Position numbers and translations under genes: made by a program. Source: Microbacterium paludicola (GTDB lineage: Bacteria; Actinomycetota; Actinomycetes; Actinomycetales; Microbacteriaceae). From it: 64,000 nt of DNA. Below the pieces are notes generated by a model, which searched no databases, was not told the origin of the DNA, and saw only the letters and a list, made by a program, of their open reading frames with translations. The DNA lies in assembly GCF_015235415.1 (NCBI RefSeq), contig NZ_JADGLL010000005.1:47783-111782 (forward strand), read 5' to 3'. Below, in pieces: positions 1 through 8,857 of this stretch; within the stretch, counting starts at the first letter, position 1, and the number at the start of each line of letters is the position of its first letter.

Positions 1-2
1 GA

Positions 3-434
3 ACCACGCTCCGCTCGTTCGCCGACGACCTCATGGCGCGGGCGAAGGATCAGCACGAGCTGTCGATGCGCACCGTCACGCTGTCCACCCTGCACGCGGC
101 GAAGGGCCTCGAATGGCCGCACGTGCACATCATCGGCTTCTCGGAAGGGCTCCTGCCGATCTCCTACGCCTCGACGCTCGAGGGCGTCGACGAGGAACGG
201 CGCCTCGCCTACGTCGGCATCACGCGCGCCGCGCGAACCCTGTCGATCTCGTGGGCTCGGCAGTCGGCAGCGGGACGAGGGGAGCGGGCGCCGTCGAGGT
301 TCCTCGCCGAGATCGGCCCGCAGCTCGCTCAGGGACGGCCGTCGCCGGGCAGCAGAGGCACTCCGGGTGCGGACGATGCGAGCGCCACGCCCGCCGGGCG
401 TCCCCGCTCGAGTGCACGGACGTCGACGCGCTGA
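3..434 (+). CDS. UvrD/Rep-family ATP-dependent DNA helicase, C-terminal end (partial)
   Basis: Open from the first bases of the window, so the 5' part lies outside; 143 codons are visible. Helicase motif V is seen as TLHAAKG (visible residues 29-35) and motif VI as ERRLAYVGITRA (65-76), the signature of superfamily 1 helicases that unwind DNA in repair. The tail after motif VI is short and basic, with no room for the HRDC domain of mycobacterial UvrD2, although the core resembles UvrD2. Its last 215 nt overlap, on the opposite strand, the 3' end of the cyclodehydratase-like gene. Family assignment is firm; the exact paralogue (uvrD2 versus pcrA) is not. Confidence 0.9.
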   Translation, partial: TTLRSFADDLMARAKDQHELSMRTVTLSTLHAAKGLEWPHVHIIGFSEGLLPISYASTLEGVDEERRLAYVGITRAARTLSISWARQSAAGRGERAPSRFLAEIGPQLAQGRPSPGSRGTPGADDASATPAGRPRSSARTSTR

Positions 435-1116
435 CGCGGTCGCCCGTCCGGTCGCGCAGGAGACGGGCGACCAGCATTCCCGCCTCCATCGCTCGGGCCC
501 GCGGCACGGCGACGGGCCGCCGCGCCACGAGCTGAGCGACAAGCGCCGGCCACGCGGGATCTCGATCGCGCTCGTGCGCCGCGAGGCACGCCAGGCACGC
601 GGTGCGCCCCGGCTCGACGACCGGACCCACCGTCACGCCGCCGCCGTCGAACACAACGGGCACGTGCGTCACGTCGCCGGCCATCAGCTGAGCTGGAACG
701 TGCGGGGGAACATGATGCTGCGCGATCAGCACCACCGCATCGCCCGCGGACGGGGAGCCGGATGCCGCCCAGGTGGCGGCGATCCCGGCGGCGCCGAGCG
801 CCTCGGCGACATCGCTGCACGTCGTCGCGTCGACGCCGTCGGCGGCACGGAGCTGCACGGATCGGGCGGCCGCCGGGCGGTGCAGAGCGCCCTCGAGAAG
901 TACAAGGAAGCGCTCGAGTTCCGAGGCGGGGACATCCAGCGCCGCGGTCAGCCGCTCGAGCGTGCCGGAGTCGACGCCGTGCTCCATCGCGTCGAGCACC
1001 CGCTCCTGCCAGGGCGCCGGATCGCGCACGGTCACGACCGGATGCGCGCCCAGCTGCAGCGTTGTCGCGTCGCGCCACAGCGCGGGATGTGCCGGATCCA
1101 GCCGAAGGAACGTCAT
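220..1116 (-). CDS. ThiF/cyclodehydratase-like protein (bacteriocin-cyclodehydratase family of actinobacteria)
   Basis: 298 residues from the ATG at 1116, where the family-like N-terminus MTFLRLDPAHPALW begins. Two cysteine pairs (C174/C177 and C253/C256) look like the structural zinc site of E1/ThiF-like and cyclodehydratase proteins, while no glycine-rich ATP loop is obvious. Members of this group are common in Actinobacteria as single copies beside uvrD2 and the zincin, with no bacteriocin precursor; none is seen here either. Function is therefore unknown; a housekeeping role is inferred. The C-terminal 40 residues are low-complexity Pro/Ala/Arg and overlap the helicase gene, so the true stop is less sure than the core. 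Confidence 0.7.
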   Translation of the reverse strand: MTFLRLDPAHPALWRDATTLQLGAHPVVTVRDPAPWQERVLDAMEHGVDSGTLERLTAALDVPASELERFLVLLEGALHRPAAARSVQLRAADGVDATTCSDVAEALGAAGIAATWAASGSPSAGDAVVLIAQHHVPPHVPAQLMAGDVTHVPVVFDGGGVTVGPVVEPGRTACLACLAAHERDRDPAWPALVAQLVARRPVAVPRARAMEAGMLVARLLRDRTGDRVSASTSVHSSGDARRAWRSHRPHPECLCCPATAVPERAAGRSRRGTSTAPAPLVPLPTAEPTRSTGFARRA

Positions 1117-1204
1117 GCGTTTATGGTGCGCGCCCGGCGCGCCCGGCGCGGCCGCTCTCCACAGGCGGGTCCGGTCCGCGGACGCGGGGCGGCCTGTGGA
1201 CGGG

Positions 1205-2683
1205 TCAGACCGGCTTCGGACCCTCGGGAGCGTCGTCGCCCTCGCCGGGGTTCTCGTCCTCGGATCCGCTGGCTCCGTCGTCCGCTTCGCCCGCCCCGCC
1301 ATCCGGTCCCGGAGTTCCACCCTCGGCTTCGGCAAGCAGGCGCTCGAGCGCGTCGTCCATCTCGTCCCGTGCCGGCGCCTCGCCGCGCGCGGTGGCCTCG
1401 AGACGGGCGATGAGGCGCGAGGGGTCGTCGATGTCGGCGGCCTCGGGCACGAAGTCGGGGGAGTCCCACAGCGCGTCGCGCGCCTCGATGCCGACGGCGT
1501 CGGTCACCGCGCGCCACATCGCCGCGGCCTCGCGCAGGCGCCGGGGGCGCAGCTTGAGCCCCACGAGCGCACCGAGCGCGTCCTCCGCAGGCCCGCCCAC
1601 CGCACGCCGGCGGCGGATCGCCTCGGCGATGCGGTCGAGGTTCGGGATGCGGCTCGTCGCGTCGGCGGTCACGACGTCGACCCAACCCTCGATGAGGGCG
1701 AGCATGTTCTCGAGGCGGTGGAGGGCGGTCTTCTGCGCCTCGGTCTGCTGCGGCAGCAGGGCGCCGCTCTCGAGCGCGGCCCGCAGCTCGTCGAGGTCGG
1801 ACGGGTCGAACCGCGACGCCATCTCCTCGAGGCGCTCGGTGTCGATGTGCACGCCGCGGGCGTACTCGGTCACCTGGGAGAGCACGTGGAGGCGCAGCCA
1901 CTTGGCGTGCCGGAACAGGCGCGCGTGGGCGAGCTCGCGCGCCGCGACGTACAGGGCGAGCTGGTCGTCCGGGACCTCGAGTCCGCGCCCGAGGTCGGCG
2001 AAGTTCTGCGGCAGGATCGCGGCGGTGCCGGCGGGCAGGGCGGGGATGCCGACGTCGCCGCCCGAGACGACCTCGAGCGCGAGCTTGCCGACGACCTGCC
2101 CGAGCTGCGTGGCGAACAGCGAGCCGCCGATCCCGCGCATCATCTGGCCGGCGTTCGCGACGAGGCCCTGCATCTCCTCGGGCACCTGCTGGCTGAGGCT
2201 CTCGGTGAGGGCGTCGGCGACGCTGGTGGCGACCGGCTCGGCGAGCTCCTGCCAGACGGCGAGCGTCTTCTCGACCCACTCGCCGCGGGTGATCGCGCGC
2301 GGCGCCTCGGCGAGGTCGGCGATGGTCGTCGCCTCCGACAGCCAGAGATCGGCGAGGTGGAACGCCTGGTCGAGGTCGGCGCGCTGTCCGGCCGTGACGC
2401 TCTGGCCGTCCTGGTTCGCGATGTGCAGCGCCTGGCGCTTGGTGACATCCCAGTCGATGCCGTTTCCGGACGTCCGGAACGCGCTCTGCAGGTTCTGCAT
2501 CACCTGCGACAGGGTCGCCGGGTCGATCGGCATGCCCGTCAGCCGGGCGAGCTGCTCGGGATCCATCTTCGAGAAGTCCATCCGGGACAGCTGCTCTGGA
2601 TCCACCTGGCTGCCGGAGGCCCCGAACAGCTGGCGCATCAGCTCCTGGAACTCCTCTTCGGGGGAGCGATCGTCATCCGCCAC
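1205..2683 (-). CDS. Zinc-dependent metalloprotease-like protein, DUF2342 (zincin_2) family
   Basis: 492 residues. The family signature region is present: an all-helical core around residues 70-410 with RELAHARLF (249-257) in the place where the family carries its H-containing zinc-like motif (usually REAAHxRLF). The N-terminal 30 residues (EEEFQELMRQLFG) and the acidic Gly/Glu/Asp-rich tail after about 440 are low complexity. The family was once called coenzyme-F420-associated putative hydrolase; its substrate is unknown. It is divergent from the YlbL-type protease, an arrangement common in Actinobacteria. The ATG at 2683 has a modest AAAGGCGG element upstream. Confidence 0.85.
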   Translation of the reverse strand: MADDDRSPEEEFQELMRQLFGASGSQVDPEQLSRMDFSKMDPEQLARLTGMPIDPATLSQVMQNLQSAFRTSGNGIDWDVTKRQALHIANQDGQSVTAGQRADLDQAFHLADLWLSEATTIADLAEAPRAITRGEWVEKTLAVWQELAEPVATSVADALTESLSQQVPEEMQGLVANAGQMMRGIGGSLFATQLGQVVGKLALEVVSGGDVGIPALPAGTAAILPQNFADLGRGLEVPDDQLALYVAARELAHARLFRHAKWLRLHVLSQVTEYARGVHIDTERLEEMASRFDPSDLDELRAALESGALLPQQTEAQKTALHRLENMLALIEGWVDVVTADATSRIPNLDRIAEAIRRRRAVGGPAEDALGALVGLKLRPRRLREAAAMWRAVTDAVGIEARDALWDSPDFVPEAADIDDPSRLIARLEATARGEAPARDEMDDALERLLAEAEGGTPGPDGGAGEADDGASGSEDENPGEGDDAPEGPKPV

Positions 2684-2827
2684 GTCAGCCGCCTTTCAGC
2701 CGGTCACACGATTGAGAACTACGCTAGTCTCACCCGTCTTCGCCCACCCGGGGCTTCGCCGCAGCACTCTTACGCCGCCCGCGAACGACGGCGCGGGGCC
2801 GTTGCCCGGGGACCTGAGGGAGATGAC

Positions 2828-3940
2828 GTGACGCTGTTCGATGACGCCACCCCGAGTCGCAGCCGGTCGCTGCCGCGCCGCACGCTCGTGGGGATGTGGG
2901 CGATCGTCGTCGCCGTGGCCGTGCTCGTCGTCCTGACGTTCCTGCCGACGGCGTACGTCATCCAGCGTCCCGGCCCGGTCTACGACACGATCGGGACGGC
3001 CGAGTCGGCCGATGGCGAGGAGATGCCGCTCATCGAGATCGACGGCGCCGAGACGTACCCCACGGAGGGCACGCTCGATCTCACCACCGTGCAGGTGGTG
3101 GGGAACCGCGAGCGGACCCCGTCGTGGTTCGAGCTCGCGGTCGCGTGGCTCGACCCCGCGCGCGCGGTCGTGCCGCTCGACGCGGTGTTCCCGCAGGGGG
3201 TGACGACCGAGCAGCGCGAGGAGCAGAACGCGGTGCTGATGGTCGACTCGCAGGCCGAGGCCACGGCGGCGGCGCTCAGCGAGCTCGGGCACGACGTCGG
3301 CGCGGTCGTCGAGGTCGCGGGGCTCGCGAGCGACGACGCTCCGGCGGCCGGCCTCATCGAGCCAGGCGACCGCATCCTGGCTGCGAACGGCACCGCGATC
3401 ACCGAGGCGACGCAGCTGCGCGAGCTGATCCAGGAGGGCGGCGGCGCTCCCGTCGAGATCGAGTACGAGCGCGACGGCGAGCGCGGCTCCGTCGAGGTCA
3501 CCCCCGAGGACGGGCAGATCGCGGGGGAGCAGGCGTGGATCATCGGGATCACGCTGACCACCGCATTCGACTTCCCGTTCGACGTGAAGATCCAGCTCGA
3601 CAACGTCGGCGGACCGAGCGCCGGCATGATGTTCGCGCTCGGGATCGTGGATGTGCTCACGCCCGGGGCACTCAACGGCGGCGAGCAGATCGCCGGCACC
3701 GGCACGATCGCCGCGGACGGCACCGTCGGCCCGATCGGCGGCATCCGGCAGAAGCTGTACGGCGCGCGGGATGCGGGCGCGGAGTGGTTCCTCGCCCCCG
3801 CGGCGAACTGCAACGAGGTCGTGGGCCACGTGCCCGACGGGCTTCACGTGTTCTCGGTGGCGACGCTCGACGACTCGCTGAAGGCGCTGGAGGGCATCTC
3901 CTCGGGCGACACGGCCGACCTCCCCACCTGCAGCGGCTGA
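2828..3940 (+). CDS. YlbL-family PDZ/Lon-like (S16) membrane-anchored protease
   Basis: 370 residues from the GTG at 2828, preceded by GAGGGAGAT. Order: short basic N-terminus, one membrane anchor (about residues 20-42), an extracytoplasmic region, a PDZ domain (about 150-235, including AAGLIEPGDRILAANG) and a Lon-type proteolytic domain. The catalytic Ser lies in GGPSAGMMFALG (Ser264) and the Lys in GGIRQKLYGA (Lys309), the Ser-Lys dyad of family S16. It probably degrades membrane or secreted substrates. The frame stays open far upstream antisense to the zincin, but the GTG with its ribosome site and the membrane anchor fix the start. Confidence 0.92.
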   Translation: MTLFDDATPSRSRSLPRRTLVGMWAIVVAVAVLVVLTFLPTAYVIQRPGPVYDTIGTAESADGEEMPLIEIDGAETYPTEGTLDLTTVQVVGNRERTPSWFELAVAWLDPARAVVPLDAVFPQGVTTEQREEQNAVLMVDSQAEATAAALSELGHDVGAVVEVAGLASDDAPAAGLIEPGDRILAANGTAITEATQLRELIQEGGGAPVEIEYERDGERGSVEVTPEDGQIAGEQAWIIGITLTTAFDFPFDVKIQLDNVGGPSAGMMFALGIVDVLTPGALNGGEQIAGTGTIAADGTVGPIGGIRQKLYGARDAGAEWFLAPAANCNEVVGHVPDGLHVFSVATLDDSLKALEGISSGDTADLPTCSG

Positions 3941-4007
3941 GGTCCGCGCCGGTTCCTCCCTGCGCGAACAGGCGGCCGCTCCCGGCTGGCCCATAAGAGT
4001 CACTGGG

Positions 4008-4013
4008 TAGGCT
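4008..4013 (+). promoter_or_regulatory. -10 box TAGGCT, leaderless start of the UPF0182 gene
   Basis: TAGGCT ends 7 nt before the GTG at 4021, and no ribosome binding site is present. This is the spacing expected when transcription begins at the start codon. Confidence 0.6.
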
Positions 4014-4020
4014 CACAAGG

Positions 4021-6933
4021 GTGACCACGACCTCCGCGCCCAGGGCGGCCGCGCCGTCCCCCTTCCGACGTATCGTCACGATCACGCTGGCGGTGATCGC
4101 CGCTCTCGTCGTCGCGTTCTTCGCGTTCTCGAACCTCTACGCCGAGTACCTCTGGTTCGACCAGCTCGGCTTCGAGAGCGTGCTGACGACGCAGTGGCTC
4201 GCACGAGTGGTGATGTTCGTCATCGGCTTCGTCGGCATGGCTGTGCCGGTCTGGCTCGCGATCTTCCTCGCGTACCGGCTGCGTCCCGTTTACGCGCGGC
4301 TGAGCTCGCAGCTCGACCGCTACCAGGAGGTCGTCGAGCCGCTGCGCCGCCTGGCGATGTGGGGCATCCCGGTCTTCTTCGGCTTCTTCGCCGGCTTCGC
4401 CGCGTCCGCCCAGTGGGAGACGACCTGGCTCTGGATCAGCGGCGTTCCCACGGGCCAGACCGACCCCGAGTTCGGCCTCGACACCGGCTTCTACATGTTC
4501 GCGATGCCGTTCTACTCGGCGCTGGCCGGCTACCTCTCGGCCGTCGTGCTGATCAGCCTCCTGATGACCGCGCTCGTGACCTACCTCTACGGGTCGGTGC
4601 GGATCGGTCAGGGCGAGCTGCGCATCTCCAAGGCCGCGCGCATCCAGCTCGCCGTCATCGCGGGCGTCTACCTGCTTGTGCAGTCGGCCAGCCTGTTCCT
4701 CGACCGCTTCAAGACCCTCGTCGAGGTCGACGGGCGCATCACCGGCCCCGCGTACACCGGCGTCAACGCGGTCATCCCCGGTCAGACGATCATGGCCGTC
4801 GTGGCCGCGCTCGTGGCCATCCTGTTCTTCGTCACCGCCGTCATCGGGCGCTGGCGCTACCCGCTCATCGCGACCGCGCTGCTCGTGGTGACCTCGCTCG
4901 TCGTGGGCGTCGGCTACCCGTGGGCGGTGCAGACGTTCCAGGTGCGACCGAACGAGCGCGAGCTCGAGATGGACTACTTCCAGCGCAACGTCGACGGCAC
5001 CCGCGCGGCGTACGCGCTCGACGGGATCGAGAAGACCGAGTTCAGCGCCGAGACCGAGGTCGAGGCGGGGCAGCTGCGCGACGACGCCGACACCACCGCG
5101 TCGCTGCGCCTGATGGACCCGGCGATCATCAGCCCGACGGTGCGCCAGCTTCAGCAGTACCGGCCGTACTACGGCTTCGCCGACTCGCTCGACGTCGACC
5201 GGTACGAGATCGACGGTGAGACGCAGGACACGGTTGTCACCGTGCGCGAACTGGATCAGGCGGGCCTGGATGCCGGCGCGCAGACCTGGCAGAACACCAC
5301 CATGGTCTACACCCACGGCTATGGTCTCGTCGCGGCGAAGGGCAACGAGCGCACAAACGAGGGCGAGCCCGTGTTCATCGAGGGGAGCATCCCCTCGGCG
5401 GGCTTCCTGACGGAGCTCGACTACGAGCCGCGGGTGTACTTCGGCGAGAACTCGCCGCTCTACTCGATCGTGGGCGCGCCGGAGGGCACCGACCCCCTCG
5501 AGCTCGACTACCCGCGCGGCCAGGACGGCGCGACGGAGACGCGCACGACCTTCGAGGGCGACGGCGGGCCGAACATCGGCAACTTCTTCCACAAGCTGCT
5601 GTACGCGATGAAGTTCCAGTCGGAGCAGATCCTGTTCTCGGACAACGTGAACTCGGAGTCGCAGATCCTCTACGACCGCGACCCCAAGACGCGCGTGCAG
5701 AAGGTCGCCCCGTACCTCACGGTCGACAGCGACCCGTACCCGAGCGTCGTGGACGGCCGGATCGTGTGGATCGTCGACGCGTACACGACGAGCGCGACGT
5801 ACCCGTACTCGTCGGGCGTGAGCCTGTCGAGCGCGATCAGCGACTCGACCAACCCGCAGCCGAACCTGCGGATCGACGACATCAACTACATCCGCAACTC
5901 GGTCAAGGCCACCGTCGATGCGTACGACGGCAAGGTGACGCTGTACGCCTGGGATGAGCAGGATCCGGTGCTGCAGGCCTGGCAGAAGGTCTACCCCTCC
6001 ACGGTTGAGCCGATCAGCGAGATGTCAGGCGAGCTGATGAGCCACGTGCGCTACCCGACCGACCTGTTCAAGGTGCAGCGGGCGATGCTCGGCACGTACC
6101 ACGTCGACACGGCGAGCCAGTTCTACCAGCGTGACAACGCCTGGACGACGCCCGCCGATCCGGCGAACAACGAGGTGCTGCAGCCGCCGTACTACCTGTC
6201 GATGCGGATGCCAGGGCAGGACGAGCCGACCTTCTCGATGTTCACGACCTTCATCCCGGGAGGCGGCCAGCGCGACGTGCTGATGGGATACCTGTCCGTG
6301 GATTCGGATGCCGGTGCCGAGGCGGGGACGAAGCGCGAGGACTACGGCAAGCTGCGGCTGCTGGAGATCTCGGCCGACACGACGGTGCCCGGACCGGGCC
6401 AGGTGCAGAACTCGTTCAACACGGATACCGTGATCGCCGATCAACTGAACGTGCTCAAGATCGGAAACTCGGATGTCCGCCTGGGCAACCTGCTGACCCT
6501 TCCGGTCGGCGGCGGTCTGCTCTACGTGCAGCCGGTCTTCGTCCAGTCGACCGGCGGTGGCACGAGCTTCCCGCTGCTGCGCAAGGTGCTGGTCGCGTTC
6601 GGTGACCAGCTCGCCTTCGAGGACACGCTTGCCGAGGCGCTCGACTCGCTGTTCGAGGGCGACTCGGGCGCGCCGACCGGCGACGACGGCGTGACGCCGG
6701 TGGAGCCGGGGGAGGAGCCCACCCCGGGCGCCACCACGCCGCCGACGGAGCAGCCGGGCACCACGCCGCCGGCCGAGGGCGACGCCTACGCGCAGGCCCT
6801 CGAGGCAGTGCAGACGGCGCTCGACGAGAAGCGGGCGGCCCTCGAAGCCGACGACCTGGTCGCCTACGCCGAGGCCGACAACGCGCTCACCGACGCGGTC
6901 GAGCGGCTGCTGGAGCTCGAGCAGCAGCAGTAA
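4021..6933 (+). CDS. UPF0182 family integral membrane protein
   Basis: 970 residues, full length for the family. About seven hydrophobic segments lie in the first 300 residues (near 15-40, 60-85, 105-130, 160-190, 205-225, 250-275 and 280-300). A long soluble extracytoplasmic part rich in Tyr, Asp and Thr follows, then a Pro/Thr/Glu linker (about 885-925) and a short acidic helical tail ending in Leu-Glu-Gln repeats. UPF0182 is conserved across Actinobacteria and has no assigned biochemical role. The start is a leaderless GTG. A hairpin terminator follows the stop. Confidence 0.93.
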   Translation: MTTTSAPRAAAPSPFRRIVTITLAVIAALVVAFFAFSNLYAEYLWFDQLGFESVLTTQWLARVVMFVIGFVGMAVPVWLAIFLAYRLRPVYARLSSQLDRYQEVVEPLRRLAMWGIPVFFGFFAGFAASAQWETTWLWISGVPTGQTDPEFGLDTGFYMFAMPFYSALAGYLSAVVLISLLMTALVTYLYGSVRIGQGELRISKAARIQLAVIAGVYLLVQSASLFLDRFKTLVEVDGRITGPAYTGVNAVIPGQTIMAVVAALVAILFFVTAVIGRWRYPLIATALLVVTSLVVGVGYPWAVQTFQVRPNERELEMDYFQRNVDGTRAAYALDGIEKTEFSAETEVEAGQLRDDADTTASLRLMDPAIISPTVRQLQQYRPYYGFADSLDVDRYEIDGETQDTVVTVRELDQAGLDAGAQTWQNTTMVYTHGYGLVAAKGNERTNEGEPVFIEGSIPSAGFLTELDYEPRVYFGENSPLYSIVGAPEGTDPLELDYPRGQDGATETRTTFEGDGGPNIGNFFHKLLYAMKFQSEQILFSDNVNSESQILYDRDPKTRVQKVAPYLTVDSDPYPSVVDGRIVWIVDAYTTSATYPYSSGVSLSSAISDSTNPQPNLRIDDINYIRNSVKATVDAYDGKVTLYAWDEQDPVLQAWQKVYPSTVEPISEMSGELMSHVRYPTDLFKVQRAMLGTYHVDTASQFYQRDNAWTTPADPANNEVLQPPYYLSMRMPGQDEPTFSMFTTFIPGGGQRDVLMGYLSVDSDAGAEAGTKREDYGKLRLLEISADTTVPGPGQVQNSFNTDTVIADQLNVLKIGNSDVRLGNLLTLPVGGGLLYVQPVFVQSTGGGTSFPLLRKVLVAFGDQLAFEDTLAEALDSLFEGDSGAPTGDDGVTPVEPGEEPTPGATTPPTEQPGTTPPAEGDAYAQALEAVQTALDEKRAALEADDLVAYAEADNALTDAVERLLELEQQQ

Positions 6934-6955
6934 GTCTGCGACGCGTCTCAGCGAC

Positions 6956-6991
6956 GGGGCAGGATGGATCCGCGAGGATCGTCCTGTCCCC
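6956..6991 (+). terminator. Imperfect hairpin terminator after the UPF0182 gene
   Basis: GGGGCAGGATGGATCC pairs with GGATCGTCCTGTCCCC around a GCGA loop, with one bulged base. The T-run is weak (CTTCG), as is usual in high-GC genomes. Confidence 0.55.
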
Positions 6992-7103
6992 TTCGCGTGC
7001 CCAGGCGAATGCCGGATGAACGTCGGATGACACGCCCGGGACGCGCGGGTGTCGGCCCCGATTGGCCAGCCGTTCTATGCCGTGCTAGAGTTATCTCTTG
7101 TGC

Positions 7104-7177
7104 CGCGGGGTGGAGCAGCTCGGTAGCTCGCTGGGCTCATAACCCAGAGGTCGTAGGTTCAAATCCTGCCCCCGCAA
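7104..7177 (+). tRNA. Initiator tRNA-Met (CAT)
   Basis: A 74-nt cloverleaf with anticodon CAT at 7138-7140. The 1-72 pair is the C:A mismatch typical of bacterial initiators, and the anticodon stem ends in three G:C pairs (GGG/CCC). The T-arm reads GGTTCAAATCC. The 3' CCA is not encoded (CAA follows). A TAGAGT box about 15 nt upstream is a likely -10. Confidence 0.95.
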
Positions 7178-7183
7178 CAAAAT

Positions 7184-7215
7184 GAAGGCCCGGAATCGCA
7201 TGGTTCCGGGCCTTC
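7184..7215 (+). terminator. Rho-independent terminator after tRNA-Met
   Basis: A perfect 12-bp stem, GAAGGCCCGGAA with TTCCGGGCCTTC, around an 8-nt loop, followed by TGCTTTG. Confidence 0.85.
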
Positions 7216-7222
7216 TGCTTTG

Positions 7223-7591
7223 CCTGCGCGGGAGCGACCGACGTTTACGCTCCGGAGGCAACCGGTGGACCGTAGCGCGCGTGAATCAATGCTGTTTCAC
7301 GGGCTGACGCGCGCGTGGACGGACGACCTCGCTGCACCCCGACCTGGATGGACGTGACGCACCGAGGAAGGCGCTGCGCCCGAACGCGATCGCCGCGGCG
7401 GAGGCTGAGTTCCGCCCCCCGTGCGAGTGCCTGGAAGATCTCATCGCAGAGCCCGCGTCGTGGGGCGCACATCGGCACGAGTAGGCGATGTAGATGAGCG
7501 CTGCAGGGCGCGGGCAAGCGGTGGGCGAGCGACGCTGTCGGCGCCGCGTACGGCCATCTCCTCGGGTCCGGCTGCCGAGCCTCTCCCGGGT
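7223..7591. other. Gap without a recognisable gene at the start of the accessory region
   Basis: About 370 bp. The frames that stay open here give Arg/Pro-rich translations with no family resemblance and run antisense into the neighbouring oxidoreductase. It may be degraded sequence at the edge between backbone (tRNA-Met) and accessory DNA. I see no direct repeat of the tRNA 3' end that would mark an integration site. Confidence 0.5.
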
Positions 7592-8734
7592 TTAGAGATT
7601 GGAGTTCATTCGGTCGGGGCGGGCCAGATCCTGCCGACGACCGGTTTCCGCGGCTTGTGTGATCGCATCGAGCACCCGGTGGCGTTCGAGCGCGACCGCG
7701 AAATCCGGGGCCTCGGCGGTTCCGTCGCGAAGGCCGACAGCGAACTGAGCATAGAGGCGAGCAACCCCCGCCGCGGGTGCGTCGAGTTGGAGGTCGGGAG
7801 CCGCGTAACCAGGCGGCGCCTGAAGCACTCGGGCGGGCTCGCTGCCGCGGCGCAGTGTGATGGTGAGATCGGTGAAATGGATGTAGCCCGACGCCGACTC
7901 CACACGCAGGCTGCCCTCGGTCCCTTGGACTTCCCACACCGTCGCCGTGCCGGCAGGGTGCCCGGCACTGTAATGCAGCGACGTGACGACCCCGCCTTCG
8001 AGAACGCCGGCGACGACGATCTCGTCGGGCGCGTCCTTCGGCAACGGCGCACCATCGGAGAGACGGACGCCGTCACCGCGCTGATTGGCGACGACGGCGG
8101 ACACACTCTCGAACGTGCCGAGCACGCGCGCGAGCGGTTCGAGTCCGTGGCCGAGCATGATGCTCAGAAGCGTCGCGCCGTGCTCCGCCTGAGCCATGTA
8201 CTCGAGCGACGGGTCGTATCGGCCGAACCACATGTCGTCGGTCAGGTGCGCTCGGATGCTCGTGCTTAGTGGTTTGCCGATCACGCCCTGCGCGATCAGG
8301 TCGCGAAGGAAGCGGATCGGCGGGTGCAGGCCGCCCTGCAGCCCGACGACCGTCCGCAGCCCCTTCTGGCGGGCGAGCCGCTCGAGCTCTTCCGCTTCCG
8401 CCAGGTTTCGCGCGAGCGGCCATTCGGCGTAGACCATCTTGCCCGCGGCCAGCGCGTCGGTGACGATCCGCCTGTGGTCGGGCACCTTGACCGCCACCAC
8501 CACCAGGTCGACCTCCGGCCGCACGACTAGAGCCTCGTGCGTGTCGAAGGCGAGATCGGCGCCGAGCCGACGAGCGGTCGCACTCGCACTCTCCATACGC
8601 GTCGTGCTGACGGCGCGGATCTGGAACGCATCGAGCGCTCGCAGCGCCGGCACGTGAGCGATTCCACCCCAGCCCCGGTCGGCACTGGCCCCGACGAGGC
8701 CGACGCCGATCCGGGTCCCTGCTGAATTCGTCAT
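7592..8734 (-). CDS. Gal80-like Gfo/Idh/MocA family oxidoreductase
   Basis: 380 residues from the ATG at 8734, which has AGGAG 8-9 nt upstream. N-terminal Rossmann domain (about 1-130) with the nucleotide loop GLVGASADRG, then the (alpha+beta) C-terminal domain. The motif AVKVPDHRR and the EWP triplet (104-106) are those of the Gal80-like branch. Typical Gfo/Idh/MocA dehydrogenases have EKP with a catalytic Lys, which is missing here, so dehydrogenase activity is doubtful and a dinucleotide-binding sensor or other role is possible. It has a paralogue at 17167-18258. It is last in a same-strand run with a hydrolase, a quinone oxidoreductase and a MerR gene. Confidence 0.85.
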   Translation of the reverse strand: MTNSAGTRIGVGLVGASADRGWGGIAHVPALRALDAFQIRAVSTTRMESASATARRLGADLAFDTHEALVVRPEVDLVVVAVKVPDHRRIVTDALAAGKMVYAEWPLARNLAEAEELERLARQKGLRTVVGLQGGLHPPIRFLRDLIAQGVIGKPLSTSIRAHLTDDMWFGRYDPSLEYMAQAEHGATLLSIMLGHGLEPLARVLGTFESVSAVVANQRGDGVRLSDGAPLPKDAPDEIVVAGVLEGGVVTSLHYSAGHPAGTATVWEVQGTEGSLRVESASGYIHFTDLTITLRRGSEPARVLQAPPGYAAPDLQLDAPAAGVARLYAQFAVGLRDGTAEAPDFAVALERHRVLDAITQAAETGRRQDLARPDRMNSNL

Positions 8735-8857
8735 ATCGATACTCCTGCCTGGTGCTGATGAATGAATGGGCACCCGGGCTCACAGACGCAGGCGGCCGAC
8801 TTCGTCGTTCGCACGGAGGCCGTGGGGGTGTGAACCCGAGTGCCCGAGGTGGAGGTG

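Noticed and set aside
220..1116. Bacteriocin (TOMM) biosynthesis cluster from the cyclodehydratase-like gene
   Set aside because: No precursor peptide, dehydrogenase or YcaO gene is nearby; the gene sits in conserved housekeeping context.
773..2827. N-terminal extension of the YlbL-type protease by some 680 codons
   Set aside because: The frame is open only because it runs antisense to the zincin gene; the GTG at 2828 has a ribosome site and is followed by a normal membrane anchor.
4000..5592. A 530-codon minus-strand frame opposite the UPF0182 gene
   Set aside because: Low-complexity Arg/Glu/Asp-rich translation, antisense to a well-supported gene; a GC-bias shadow.
7104..7591. Integration site of a mobile element at tRNA-Met
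   Set aside because: The accessory region starts just after this tRNA, but I found no integrase and no direct repeat of the tRNA 3' end farther along.
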